DNA of 47,145 nt from Asaia bogorensis (GCA_945886995.1 CAMCZJ010000001.1:1-47145); one strand, 5' to 3'; counted from the stretch's first letter, positions 17,242 to 26,104 are shown. Numbers and translations: made by a program. The notes: generated from the sequence alone by a model not told the origin.

Positions 17242-17565
17242 GTGCCGAACCTGTTGGATACCCCTGTGAGCAATCAGTTTGACGACATTGCGGCGGCAGA
17301 AGCGCGGCGCCAGGGCATGGCGGTCCTTGCCGCCATCTCGGCTATGGGGGAAAGCCTGACCCAGGCGGAGGCAAGTCTTGCCGAGGGCTACAGGCTCGAT
17401 CTTGCCGGGTTGGAGGGTGAAATCGTGAGGCTTTGTGCTGCTGCGCAAAAGGTAACGCCCGAAATGGCCCCATCCGTCCGGCGCGGGCTTGAGGCATTGC
17501 TCGCCCAGGTTGATCGGTTGAGTAAGGCCCTGCCGCCCCCCCAAGCCCAGGAATCGCGCCCATGA
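17242..17565 (+). CDS. Unknown small protein, first gene of the fliO-fliP operon
   Basis: A 107-residue soluble, helical protein that starts at a GTG. The sequence is rich in Ala, Glu and Leu with heptad-like spacing (IAAAEARRQGMAVLAAISAMG; RRGLEALLAQVDRLSKAL), resembling small export chaperones of the FlgN/FliT kind in size and composition, but no specific similarity is recognised. Its stop overlaps the fliO start as ATGA, so it is translationally coupled to an export-gate assembly gene. A flagellar role is inferred from position only. Confidence 0.65.
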   Translation: MPNLLDTPVSNQFDDIAAAEARRQGMAVLAAISAMGESLTQAEASLAEGYRLDLAGLEGEIVRLCAAAQKVTPEMAPSVRRGLEALLAQVDRLSKALPPPQAQESRP

Positions 17566-17840
17566 CCCTGACCCTGATGGATTGGCTGACGGCTGGCGCC
17601 GCCCTGCTGCTGGTGCTGGGGCTGATTTTTTTGCTGGCGCGACTGCTGCGCGTCACCGGGCTTGCGCCGCAAACCAGCGGCCAGCGCCTGAAGCTGCAGG
17701 AAGCCTTGGCGCTGGATGCGCGCCGCCGATTACTGATCCTGCGCTGCGATGGGCGGGATGTGCTACTGCTGACAGGTGGCCCACAGGATCTGTGCCTGGG
17801 CTGGTTGCCCAGCAAGGATGAGGAACCAAAGCGTCCATGA
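17562..17840 (+). CDS. fliO: Flagellar export gate assembly factor FliO
   Basis: A 92-residue single-pass membrane protein. One strong hydrophobic helix (about residues 8-28, AGAALLLVLGLIFLLARLL) is followed by a small cytoplasmic domain with LKLQEALALDARRRLLILRCDGRDVLLLTGG, the FliO signature. It stabilises FliP during gate assembly. ATGA overlaps join it to the gene before it and to fliP after it. Confidence 0.92.
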   Translation: MTLTLMDWLTAGAALLLVLGLIFLLARLLRVTGLAPQTSGQRLKLQEALALDARRRLLILRCDGRDVLLLTGGPQDLCLGWLPSKDEEPKRP

Positions 17841-18586
17841 CGTGCAGAATGACTATCCGCATCCTTGCCATTCTGGCCATGACGGCGCTGCCTGCCGGTG
17901 CGGCGCTGGCGCAAAGTGTCTCCATTGACTTGGGCCAGACCAGCCAACCCGGCGCCACTGCGCGCCTGGTGCAGCTTACCGCGCTTATCGGCTTGCTTTC
18001 CCTCGCGCCATCTCTGCTGGTCATGGCAACGGCTTTCGCGCGGATTGTCATTGTGCTTTCCCTTCTGCGCACAGCCCTTGGTGCGCCCAGTATTCCGCCC
18101 AATACGGTGCTGGTTGGCTTGGCGCTGTTCCTCACTTTCTTTGTCATGCAGCCGGTTTTTGAAGCTTCCTGGACTCAGGGCATTGTGCCCATGACGGAAG
18201 GGCGGCTTTCGGAATTGGCTGGGCTGCAAGCGGCGGCACAACCTTTCCACACGTTCATGGTGGCGAATATCCGCGAAGAAGATCTTTTGTTGTTTCTTGA
18301 TCTTGGCGGGATTCAAGCAGTGGTCGATCCGGCGCAGACGCCGTGGCGCGCCCTGATTCCTGCCTTCATCATAGGCGAATTGAAGCGCGCCTTTGAAATC
18401 GGCTTCCTGCTTTTCCTGCCCTTTCTGGTCATTGATATGGTGATCGCAAGCATTTTGATGTCGCTTGGCATGATGATGTTGCCGCCATCCGTGGTGGCGC
18501 TGCCCTTCAAGCTGATCTTTTTTGTGCTGGTGGATGGCTGGCGTTTGGTTTCCGGCAGCCTGGTGCAAGGCTTCAACGTGAACTGA
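17837..18586 (+). CDS. fliP: Flagellar export gate protein FliP
   Basis: A 249-residue FliP, with a cleavable signal peptide (hydrophobic core then GAALAQ) as is usual in this family. Landmarks include SLAPSLLVMATAFARIVIVLSLLRTALG, PNTVLVGLALFLTFFVMQPV and the C-terminal LIPAFIIGELKRAFEIGFLLFLPFLVIDMVIAS. Five copies form the export channel with FliQ and FliR. It overlaps fliO by four bases and ends the plus-strand group, converging on the ABC transporter operon 30 bases away. Confidence 0.97.
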   Translation: MTCRMTIRILAILAMTALPAGAALAQSVSIDLGQTSQPGATARLVQLTALIGLLSLAPSLLVMATAFARIVIVLSLLRTALGAPSIPPNTVLVGLALFLTFFVMQPVFEASWTQGIVPMTEGRLSELAGLQAAAQPFHTFMVANIREEDLLLFLDLGGIQAVVDPAQTPWRALIPAFIIGELKRAFEIGFLLFLPFLVIDMVIASILMSLGMMMLPPSVVALPFKLIFFVLVDGWRLVSGSLVQGFNVN

Positions 18587-18616
18587 CGGGCTTCGAGCCT
18601 AATCGGGCAAGACGCA

Positions 18617-19303
18617 TCAAGCGCTATCGCTGACGATCCGGCCATCCACCAAATGCACGCGGCGGCTTGCCCGTTTGGCGAGTTCCGCATCATGCGTCAC
18701 CACCAGAATGGCGCGGCCTTCTTCCGCCGCCAGGCGCGCGAAAATGTCAAAGACAGCGGCGGCGTTGCGCGTATCCAGATTGCCGGTGGGTTCATCGGCC
18801 AGAATAATGGCAGGGTCATTGGCCAGCGCGCGGGCAATGGCGGCGCGCTGGCGCATGCCACCCGAAAGCTGTTCCGGCAATTTGCCTGCCGCTTCCGCCA
18901 TGCCGAGCGCTTCCAAAAGCTTCATCGCCTGGGCGCGTGCCGCTGCATCCTTAAGGCGCCCAAGCCGCCGGATCGGGATAAGCACATTGTCCAGCGTGGA
19001 GAATTCCGGCAGCAGGAAATGGAATTGGAAGACAAAGCCAAGCCGCGCCAAGCGAAGATTGGCGAGTTCTGAGGCATTCAGGCTTGCGGTGTCGCGCCCT
19101 TCCAGCAGCACGCGGCCTTCCGTTGGCCGATCAAGCAAGCCCAGCAGATAAAGCAGGGAGGATTTGCCGGAACCGGAAGGCCCAGTGATGGCGATGAATT
19201 CGCCGCGCTCCACCTTCAAGGAGGCATCCTGCACCAGCGTCACCCCTTCCGGCAGGCGGCGCGTGATGTGCTGCGCTTCCAGCAAGGCCGGCTGCTTCAT
19301 CAT
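18617..19303 (-). CDS. ABC transporter ATPase, LolD/MacB type
   Basis: A 228-residue ATPase with Walker A GPSGSGKSS (residue 41), signature LSGGMRQR (about 144), Walker B ILADEPTGNLD (about 167) and H-loop VVTHD. The EPTGNLD form is typical of the LolD/MacB/FtsE group. It is the last gene of a three-gene operon with an FtsX-fold permease and a membrane-fusion adaptor, so it probably drives a MacAB-like envelope or efflux system rather than the essential LolCDE system, where no adaptor is present. Overlaps the permease stop by four bases. Confidence 0.92.
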   Translation of the reverse strand: MMKQPALLEAQHITRRLPEGVTLVQDASLKVERGEFIAITGPSGSGKSSLLYLLGLLDRPTEGRVLLEGRDTASLNASELANLRLARLGFVFQFHFLLPEFSTLDNVLIPIRRLGRLKDAAARAQAMKLLEALGMAEAAGKLPEQLSGGMRQRAAIARALANDPAIILADEPTGNLDTRNAAAVFDIFARLAAEEGRAILVVTHDAELAKRASRRVHLVDGRIVSDSA

Positions 19304-20544
19304 GCTGCGCCACGGATGGTCTGCACGGGGTCAAGCCGCGCGGCGCGGCGCGCGGGCACCACCGCCGCAATGCTGGCCGCAAGTATGGCAAAGAAGGACG
19401 CGATGGCAAAAATCCGCCAATCATGGGCAAGCAGGAAGCGGTCATTACCCGCGGGGGTTTCATTCTGAAAGCGTATCTGTGCCAGGCCTTCGATCATGAT
19501 CTGGCCCAACACGCAACCAAGCACGGCACCAAGCAGGCCGGCAATCATGCCCTGCAACAGAAACAGCCATTGGATATCGGCTTCGGTAAAGCCAAGCGAC
19601 TTCAGTATCGCGATATCGCGGGTTTTTTCGAACACGACTGTTGAGATGATATTGTAGATGCCAAAGGCAGCAACCAGCAGAATGGCGCCGGTGACGCTAT
19701 ACATGATGGCGTTCTGGATCACGAAAACCGTCAGCACATTGCGGTTCTGTTCTTCCCAGCTTTCAGACCTATCGCCAAATCGAGCCTCAATCTGTCGGGC
19801 GAGCGGTTCCGCCCCGGTCACATCATCCAAGCGCAGCAGGATTTGATTGACCACATTGGGCCGGTCCTGCAGGATTTGATTGACCTTGAGCAGCGTATAG
19901 CCCGCCTGATTATCCAGTGCCGTGAGACCTGTTCGGAAGATGCCCACGATCTTCATCTGCAGGCTGACGCCCTTGGGCGAGACAGCGATGATGGTATCGC
20001 CCAATGCCACACCAAGCTTTTGCGCAAGCCCGATGCCGATGATCAGGCCATTCGCGGTACTGCGCAGATCTTCCATCCTGCCTTGGATCAAATCCTTCTC
20101 TAGATTTGAAACGCGGCGATAGCGCGCTGGCTCGATCCCGGTGATGGAAACCGAAACATCGCGTGATCCGTAACGCAGCAATGCCTGGCCCGTAAGAATG
20201 GGTGAGGAGAAAACGCCCGGTATCGCTTCCAGTATCGCTATTTTCTCAGCGCTTGCGCGAATGCCGCGCACGCGTTCAGTCGGCTTCACGCCAGAAAGCG
20301 CCACCGCACCATTGGGGTAGGCGATTTCCACCGCCTGCGGCAATGGGCGGCGCGTTTCATCCTTCACGATGATATGCGGCTGCACATCAATGACCTGTTC
20401 GATGAAATAGGTCTGAAACCCGCGCATGAGGGAAGCGATGGCAATGAAGAAGGCCACCCCCAAGGCAACACCCATCACCGAAACCAGGGTCTGACGGCGC
20501 CGGCGGGAAAGCATGCCGCGCGCCAGATCAAAAATCAGGCTCAT
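19300..20544 (-). CDS. FtsX-fold ABC permease, MacB/LolC type
   Basis: A 414-residue permease: one N-terminal membrane helix (about 20-40), a large periplasmic domain, and three C-terminal helices (about 277-300, 320-345, 370-395), the layout of MacB and LolC/E proteins. The N-terminal segment MLSRRRRQTLVSVMGVALGVAFFIAIASLM and the EKTRDIAILKSLGFTEADIQWLFLLQG loop are typical mechanotransmission features. It lacks a fused ATPase; that is supplied by the next gene. Start overlaps the adaptor stop by four bases. Confidence 0.92.
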   Translation of the reverse strand: MSLIFDLARGMLSRRRRQTLVSVMGVALGVAFFIAIASLMRGFQTYFIEQVIDVQPHIIVKDETRRPLPQAVEIAYPNGAVALSGVKPTERVRGIRASAEKIAILEAIPGVFSSPILTGQALLRYGSRDVSVSITGIEPARYRRVSNLEKDLIQGRMEDLRSTANGLIIGIGLAQKLGVALGDTIIAVSPKGVSLQMKIVGIFRTGLTALDNQAGYTLLKVNQILQDRPNVVNQILLRLDDVTGAEPLARQIEARFGDRSESWEEQNRNVLTVFVIQNAIMYSVTGAILLVAAFGIYNIISTVVFEKTRDIAILKSLGFTEADIQWLFLLQGMIAGLLGAVLGCVLGQIMIEGLAQIRFQNETPAGNDRFLLAHDWRIFAIASFFAILAASIAAVVPARRAARLDPVQTIRGAA

Positions 20545-21536
20545 GGCTTAAGCCGTAGCGCCTGCCCATCCTTCAGGCTTTGCGGTGGATCCAGCACCAC
20601 GACATCTCCAGCGGCGATACCCTGGCGGATTTCAACGGCGCGTGGACCTTGGACACCAACGGTCACCTGGCGCCGCCGCGCCACTTCCCCCTGTACGATG
20701 AAGACGTGATCGCTGCGCAAGGCCGCAGGCGGAATCAGCACCGCATTTTTGGCTTCACGCAACACAATATTCGCTTCCACCGTCATGCCGATCATCAGCG
20801 GCGTGTCTTCCGGCAAGGCCAGCCGGACACGATAGGCCTTGCGCGTTGCATCACCCTTGGGCGTGATTTGCGCGACAGTCGCATTCAGGACTTGCCCGGC
20901 AAAGGCATCTGCCCGCAGCAGGGCGCGCTGGCCTTCGCGAATTTGGGCGATGTCTTCCTCATCCACCTCAGCGGTGATGCGAAGCGGCTTCGGTTCGCCA
21001 ATCCAGAAAAGGGCGGCGGGGGTATCCACGACCTCTCCCACCTCGGCATCGCGGCGCAGCACAACGCCGGCGGAAGGCGCACGCACGACATAATCATCCA
21101 TGCGGCGCTGCGCGGCTTCGCCCACGGCGCGTACGGCACGGGCTTCGGCCTCAGCACGGTCCAGCGTGGCGCGAGAGGCAACATCCCGCGCGACCAGGGT
21201 GCGGACGCGGGCCAGTTCTTCCTGGGCGAAAACGGCGCGGGCTTCTGCTTCCTCGGCGCGGTGCCGGGCTTCGCGGTCATCCAGCTGTGCCATGGGTTGG
21301 CCCGCTTCAACCCGGGCACCTTCTTCCACCAGCACGGCTGTGATGCGGGCGCGCAGCGCTGGGCCGACCTTGGCCCAATGGACCGGTTCCACATTGCCTG
21401 TCGCGTAAACCGCGTGCACTGCGGGGCCTGTGGTAGCGGCGGCAACCGCGACCGCCGGCGGCAACCCACGCCAGACCCAGGCACCTGCAAGGGCAAGGAT
21501 GATGAGCAGGAACGAGATGATGATCCGGGCACGCAT
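20541..21536 (-). CDS. Periplasmic adaptor (HlyD/MacA-like membrane fusion protein)
   Basis: A 331-residue adaptor with an N-terminal membrane anchor (about residues 3-24), a barrel-sandwich lipoyl half-motif (ITAVLVEEGARVEAGQPMAQLDD), a short helical hairpin (RAVFAQEELARVRTL), the second lipoyl half (RAPSAGVVLRRDAEVGEVV) and a beta-barrel domain. It would link the inner-membrane permease and ATPase encoded downstream to an outer-membrane channel, which is not encoded nearby. First gene of the operon; the substrate is unknown. Confidence 0.93.
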   Translation of the reverse strand: MRARIIISFLLIILALAGAWVWRGLPPAVAVAAATTGPAVHAVYATGNVEPVHWAKVGPALRARITAVLVEEGARVEAGQPMAQLDDREARHRAEEAEARAVFAQEELARVRTLVARDVASRATLDRAEAEARAVRAVGEAAQRRMDDYVVRAPSAGVVLRRDAEVGEVVDTPAALFWIGEPKPLRITAEVDEEDIAQIREGQRALLRADAFAGQVLNATVAQITPKGDATRKAYRVRLALPEDTPLMIGMTVEANIVLREAKNAVLIPPAALRSDHVFIVQGEVARRRQVTVGVQGPRAVEIRQGIAAGDVVVLDPPQSLKDGQALRLKP

Positions 21537-21635
21537 TGTGTCAGCTTAGCATGACAGATAGCGCTTGGCTCCCCTGCCAGAGACAATGTGAGCCTGGGCA
21601 AATGAAAGGCGGCTAGCCCCCGATAGTTGTGCGAA

Positions 21636-21670
21636 GCTTTTGCTGAGGCTAAAAGAGCCCAGCGAAAAGC
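21636..21670. other. Imperfect 14-bp hairpin upstream of tRNA-Thr
   Basis: GCTTTT/AAAAGC, GCTG/CAGC and GGCT/AGCC stack into a stem of 14 base pairs with two single-base bulges and an AAAAG loop. It ends 16 bases before the tRNA. There is no T-tract on either strand, so it is not a standard terminator; it may be part of the tRNA precursor leader. The rest of 21537-21686 shows nothing else that I can identify. Confidence 0.4.
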
Positions 21671-21686
21671 CTGAAGACTTCGCTTA

Positions 21687-21761
<75 letters not shown>

Positions 21762-21981
21762 GTCTTTTCAATGGGTTAAGCCGTATTTTGCCGACCCCCG
21801 ACCCTGATTACTCCTCAGGCATGATGGTTGTATCCCCCCAGCGGCACGCCGAGGCTAGCAAGGCGGCGGCGTTCTGGCTGGCGTGATTGCTTTGACCTGC
21901 CGCGCGGCTACCCTAGGCTTTTGTCGGTCCCCGAATGCCGCCGCATCCAAGGAGGGGGCAGGTCCAAGGGAGTGAGGGCGT

Positions 21982-23616
21982 ATGCCAACCGCAATGCATG
22001 ATTTTATTGTCATAGGGGCCGGTTCGTCTGGTGCAGCGCTTGCTGCGCGATTGACTGAAAATGGCCAATACAGCGTACTCCTTCTGGAAGCAGGCACTGA
22101 AGATGCCGGTTTCTTCTGGTCCCGCGTGCCCGCCGGTGTTTCCAAATTGATCGGCAACCCCGCGGTGAACTGGTGCTTCACATCGGAACCTGATGAGGGT
22201 TCGGGCGGGCGGCGCATTGAAGTGCCGCGCGGCAAGATGCTGGGCGGTACATCATCCATCAATGGCATGGTGTTCATGCGTGGCCAGCCGCAAGACTTCG
22301 ACCACTGGGCGCAGCTCGGCAATCGTGGTTGGAGTTGGGACGATGTATTGCCTGTATTCAAGCGTATGGAACGCTATGATGCCGGCGATGATGCGTTGCG
22401 CGGACGAAGTGGCCCGCTGCATGTGACAGACACGCCGCGCCACCAGGTACCGCTGCTGGAAAAAATGATCGAAGCGGCAGGCAAGATTGGCCTTCCTTAT
22501 AACCCAGATCTGAATGGGGTTCGGCAGGAAGGCATCGGTATGTCCCAGGTGACCATCGCGAAAGGGCGCCGCCAAAGCACTGCCTTTGCTTATCTGGATC
22601 CGGCGATGGGACGACCCAACCTGACCATCGAAAAGGGTGCCCTCGCGCAGACTCTTATCCTCGAAGGCAGGCGCTGCCTGGGCGTGCGCTACACCACCCA
22701 CGGCCAGCCACGTGAAGCGCGAGCAATCCGTGAGGTCATTATCTGCTCTGGCGCGATCAATTCGCCCAAGCTTCTGGAATTATCAGGCATTGGCCAACCA
22801 GAACTATTGCGCGCCCATGGTATAACCCCGATCCATGCTTTGAACGGCGTCGGTGAAAATCTACGGGATCACTACTCGCCACGGGTGAAGTTCGAGATCA
22901 TTGCCCGCAACGCAACCTATAACGACAATGCACGCGGCTGGCGCCTGATGCGGGAGGCCGCAAAATACGCGTTGTTTGGTGAAGGCTTCCTTGCCCGCAC
23001 GGCCGTACCGATACGCATGTATTTCCGTACACGAGAGGGGCTCGATTCACCGGACGCGACCATCTCTGTCCTGCCCTTCCTTTATGAAATGGTGAATGGG
23101 GAACGGCGCATCGCCAAGCGCCGTGGTATCACCATGAACGTTAATGTGCTTCGATCAGAAAGCACCGGGTCCATCCATGTAAAATCAGCGGATCCTGCTG
23201 TTGCGCCGGCCATTCGTTTCAACTTTCTCTCCACACAGCATGATCGTGATGGCCTATTGGCCGCCATCCGTAAGGGTCGGGAGCTCATGGCAACCTCCCC
23301 CTTGAAGGAAATGACTGGAGAGGAGATTGCCCCGGGCGTTCATATCCAATCGGATGCCGGGCTGCTGGAATGGGTCCGCAATACTGCCGAAACTACCTAT
23401 CACCCTGTAGGCACATGCAAGATGGGGCAGGACCCGATGGCCGTAGTTGACCCTGAACTACGCGTGCACGGTATTGAGCGGTTACGTGTGGCAGACGCTT
23501 CGATCATGCCAACGCTGACCAGCGGCAACACCAATGCGCCCTGTATCATGATTGGCGAAAAATGCGCGAAGTTGGTGCTGCGGGCCGCTGATGCGATGGC
23601 GCAGCGCGCTGCATAG
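21982..23616 (+). CDS. GMC-family FAD-dependent oxidoreductase (choline dehydrogenase-like)
   Basis: A 544-residue glucose-methanol-choline oxidoreductase. FAD-binding GAGSSG at residues 12-17 with LLLEAG at the end of strand 2; GMC signature 1 in RGKMLGGTSSINGMVFMRG; signature 2 in SGAINSPKLLELSGIG; catalytic His in YHPVGTCKMG (about 474) and Asn in the LTSGNTNAPCIMIGEK segment (about 516). It oxidises an alcohol, with electrons passing to a quinone or oxygen; the substrate cannot be set from sequence. It lacks a signal peptide. The downstream neighbour is a nitronate-monooxygenase remnant. A second start at 21994 would remove four residues. Confidence 0.95.
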   Translation: MPTAMHDFIVIGAGSSGAALAARLTENGQYSVLLLEAGTEDAGFFWSRVPAGVSKLIGNPAVNWCFTSEPDEGSGGRRIEVPRGKMLGGTSSINGMVFMRGQPQDFDHWAQLGNRGWSWDDVLPVFKRMERYDAGDDALRGRSGPLHVTDTPRHQVPLLEKMIEAAGKIGLPYNPDLNGVRQEGIGMSQVTIAKGRRQSTAFAYLDPAMGRPNLTIEKGALAQTLILEGRRCLGVRYTTHGQPREARAIREVIICSGAINSPKLLELSGIGQPELLRAHGITPIHALNGVGENLRDHYSPRVKFEIIARNATYNDNARGWRLMREAAKYALFGEGFLARTAVPIRMYFRTREGLDSPDATISVLPFLYEMVNGERRIAKRRGITMNVNVLRSESTGSIHVKSADPAVAPAIRFNFLSTQHDRDGLLAAIRKGRELMATSPLKEMTGEEIAPGVHIQSDAGLLEWVRNTAETTYHPVGTCKMGQDPMAVVDPELRVHGIERLRVADASIMPTLTSGNTNAPCIMIGEKCAKLVLRAADAMAQRAA

Positions 23617-23851
23617 CCGGTGATGCGGTGAACGGCGGTGGGGGCGGCCATGCTGGCGACCACCAAGCATACTCAGCCCACTGGCCGATGGACCAGATAC
23701 AATCCGGTTCGGATCTGAAAATGGTATCAGACCATGTGATGAGGAACAGAGCCATTGGGCAGAGTCGGTCAATCCCGGCGCCCCTGATGCCAAGGCTTTT
23801 CCCCATTCCCTGAATAGCGGGTTTGATCCCATATGCGCTGGTAGTGGAAAG

Positions 23852-23886
23852 CGATCAGGGTTAGGATTTCGACATGACCCTGATCG
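23852..23886. promoter_or_regulatory. Perfect 10-bp inverted repeat over the start of the NMO remnant
   Basis: CGATCAGGGT (23852-23861) and ACCCTGATCG (23877-23886) are perfect inverted copies with a 15-base spacer that contains the ATG at 23874. It could be an operator, or a hairpin closing the start codon of the broken gene. The rest of 23617-23851 shows nothing that I can identify. Confidence 0.5.
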
Positions 23887-24122
23887 AAAGACCACATAGC
23901 TTTTGCGGTAGAATTAGCCTGAACCTGCCCATCATCATGGGACCTTTGGCGACCGCTTCACCGCCGGCCCTGGCCGCTGCGGTGGCCAACACGGGCGGGC
24001 TTGGCGCTTCTGCTGCGCAGATTGGCACCGCGTTGCTGCGCAGCCTGGAAGCCGCAATTTATTCGGTTTGGTCAGGCGCCTTATCCCGCAGGTGGAATGC
24101 TGCGCAAGCGCTGATCAGATAG
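23874..24122 (+). pseudogene. Nitronate monooxygenase remnant with internal deletion
   Basis: The 82-codon frame begins with a segment typical of nitronate monooxygenase N-termini (LNLPIIMGPLATASPPALAAAVANTGGLGA, encoded 23920-24009) and then jumps directly to SAAQIGTALLRSLEAA, which looks like the family's late VQIGTAFL segment. It ends WSGALSRRWNAAQALIR, resembling the C-terminal LWSGQ region. Normal members are about 320 residues, so roughly 240 codons including the FMN-binding core are missing and the fusion is in frame. AGGA precedes the ATG, so it could still be translated. The family assignment is from memory of the conserved ends. Confidence 0.5.
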
Positions 24123-24141
24123 CTGCAGGAATGACCAGTGC

Positions 24142-24630
24142 ATGACAGAAATCTTCATTGACGCCGACGCCTGCCCAGTGCGCGACGAAATTTTCCGGGT
24201 TGCAAACCGGCTTGGCTTGGTTGTTCACGTCGTGTCAAACGGCTCCAGGCCAATTCGTCCGCCAGGCCTGCCCAATATCCGCATGGTGGTTGTCGCCGAA
24301 GGGGCCGATGTTGCTGATGACTGGATCGCAGATCGTATCTCCCCGGCTGATATCTGCGTCACGGCCGATATCCCGTTGGCATCACGCTGCCTTGCCAGGG
24401 ATGCCCGGGCGCTATCCCACACGGGTCATGTCTGGACACCCGATAATATTGGTTCCGCGCTTGCTGGGCGAGAGATCGCGCGCCACATGCGCGAAAGCGG
24501 TATCGCTACGAAAGGCCCTGCGCCGCTCAGTAAAGCGGCCCGCTCGGCCTTCTTGTCCGCGCTGGATACCTTGGTCCAGGCTGCCCTGCGGTCCCCACCA
24601 GCAAAGAACACACGTCAAGATAGCGTTTGA
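24142..24630 (+). CDS. UPF0178 (DUF188, YaiI/YqxD) family protein
   Basis: A 162-residue conserved bacterial protein with the family's opening IFIDADACPVRDEIFRVA and the later ADIPLASRCLARDARAL and PLSKAARSAF motifs. The acidic residues of DADAC and the ADWIAD/TADI stretches suggest a PIN-like metal site, but no function is established to my knowledge. It starts 19 bases after the NMO remnant ends, and AGGA precedes the ATG. It converges with tsaD across 182 bases where I see no other feature. Confidence 0.93.
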   Translation: MTEIFIDADACPVRDEIFRVANRLGLVVHVVSNGSRPIRPPGLPNIRMVVVAEGADVADDWIADRISPADICVTADIPLASRCLARDARALSHTGHVWTPDNIGSALAGREIARHMRESGIATKGPAPLSKAARSAFLSALDTLVQAALRSPPAKNTRQDSV

Positions 24631-24812
24631 GTGCGATGAATTTTTCCAAAGGCAAATCAAAGGTTCAATGGCTGATCTTCTTCCGTATCACCTCGTTCGA
24701 ATAGGTGCCGGTGGCCTGCAGAAGCCGGGTTCAGCATCCCTGCACTAGCCCATACCACCGCAAATCCTCTCGAGCTTTTCTATGAGAATTCCATTGCTGC
24801 CAAATCAAATAT

Positions 24813-25853
24813 CTACACAGCTTCAGGCGGGATAAGTTCCGCAAGTGGCCAGCGCGGGCGCGGGTTAGAGGATAGTGAGTCTGTGCAGCCGCAGCGCAGC
24901 CTTTCGATGCCTGCCCAGGCAACCATCACCGCATTATCGGTACAATAGCGCAAAGGTGGCGCCAAGAGCGGCAGGCCCTTGAGCGCAGCGAGCGCTGAGA
25001 GTGAAGCGCGCACTGCACCGTTAGCGGCGACACCGCCTGCCACTACCATCGCCGTGACACCCGGCGCCAGATCGAGCGCATGGGCCGCGCGATCGGCCAA
25101 GACCGCGGCAACGGCCGCCTGGAAGGACGCGGCAATATCAGCAGATCCGAATTGCCCGCCAGCAATCGCCCGCGCCACTGCAGTCTTCAGTCCCGAGAAG
25201 GAAAAATCACAACCGGGTCGGCCCAATAGTGGACGAGGCAACGGCACCGAGGTTGCATTGCCGTCTGCTGCCAGGCGTTCCAGATGCGGTCCCCCCGGCC
25301 ATGGCAGGCCCAGAAGCTTGGCAGATTTGTCAAACGCCTCCCCCACCGCGTCATCCAAGGTGCTGCCAAGACGCCGATGGCAACCCAGCGCCTCAACCAG
25401 CACGCATTGGCAATGGCCGCCGGAAAGCAGCAGCAGCAGATAAGGAAATTCAGGCGCTGTGCCAGGCATCAGCCCCGGCAAGCGCACCGTCAGGGCATGG
25501 GCTTCAAGATGGTTGACTGCGATGAAGGGCAAGTCATGCGCAAGTGCTACCCCTTTCGCAAATGAAGCACCTACGATGAGGCCGCCAATAAGGCCAGGGC
25601 CGGTCGTGACGGCCACGCCGCCTATCTCACGGTGGCTGATGCCTGCCTTTGCAAAAACATCTGCTACCAGCTTTGGCAAATGTTGCAGATGCGCGCGTGC
25701 CGCGATTTCGGGCACAACGCCACCGAAGGCCGCGTGTTCGACCTGCTGGCTGAACACCGTTTCCGACAATATGGCGCCATCCGCGCGCACCAGTGCCGCG
25801 GCGGTTTCATCACAGCTGCTTTCAATTCCGAGTAAGACAGTGTCGGGCTTCAT
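24813..25853 (-). CDS. tsaD: tRNA N6-threonylcarbamoyladenosine synthase subunit TsaD
   Basis: Transfers the threonylcarbamoyl group to A37 of ANN-decoding tRNAs, with TsaB and TsaE. The 346-residue protein opens LLGIESSCDETAAALV and contains the metal ligands of NHLEAH (about 113 and 117), TGPGLIGGLIVGASFAKG, LLLSGGHCQ, STLDDAVGEAFDK and the late VVAGGVAANGAVR plus CTDNAVMVAWAG segments. The ATG at 25853 gives the canonical start; a GTG at 25904 would add 17 residues but has no ribosome-binding site. No tsaB or tsaE is adjacent. Confidence 0.96.
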   Translation of the reverse strand: MKPDTVLLGIESSCDETAAALVRADGAILSETVFSQQVEHAAFGGVVPEIAARAHLQHLPKLVADVFAKAGISHREIGGVAVTTGPGLIGGLIVGASFAKGVALAHDLPFIAVNHLEAHALTVRLPGLMPGTAPEFPYLLLLLSGGHCQCVLVEALGCHRRLGSTLDDAVGEAFDKSAKLLGLPWPGGPHLERLAADGNATSVPLPRPLLGRPGCDFSFSGLKTAVARAIAGGQFGSADIAASFQAAVAAVLADRAAHALDLAPGVTAMVVAGGVAANGAVRASLSALAALKGLPLLAPPLRYCTDNAVMVAWAGIERLRCGCTDSLSSNPRPRWPLAELIPPEAV

Positions 25854-26064
25854 GAGAAGCCTGATATCACGCAACCCGTCATAATCGAAGGGGTCGGCCT
25901 TCACATGCTGTTTTCATTGACAGATGATGCGGTGATTGGAACATCGGGCAAGCATTGCTCTGCCTCGTTCTGACGTACCCCAGGGAACGCAGATGAGAGG
26001 ATGCCCATTGCAATTCAAAGCGCTTATCGAAGCAATAGGCAACTCTCAGGGAAGTGATACGTTG

Positions 26065-26102
26065 TGCCCGCGCCACAAGCGTTCTGTCTGGTGGCGCGGG
26101 CA
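26065..26102. other. Perfect 12-bp hairpin
   Basis: TGCCCGCGCCAC (26065-26076) pairs with GTGGCGCGGGCA (26091-26102) around a 14-base loop. It is very stable, but no T-tract follows on either strand. Confidence 0.6.
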
Positions 26103-26104
26103 TG

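Noticed and set aside
17167..17544. Long N-terminal extension of flgB
   Set aside because: Not FlgB-like, and lies antisense to the divergent 17242 gene.
17342..18568. 408-codon open frame opposite fliO and fliP
   Set aside because: Antisense shadow; composition Gln/His/Arg-rich with no domain.
18617..21536. LolCDE lipoprotein-release system
   Set aside because: The presence of a membrane-fusion adaptor in the same operon and a single permease fit a MacAB-like system better.
25879..26103. 74-codon minus-strand frame upstream of tsaD
   Set aside because: Overlaps the tsaD start region and a strong hairpin; no RBS and no recognisable protein features.
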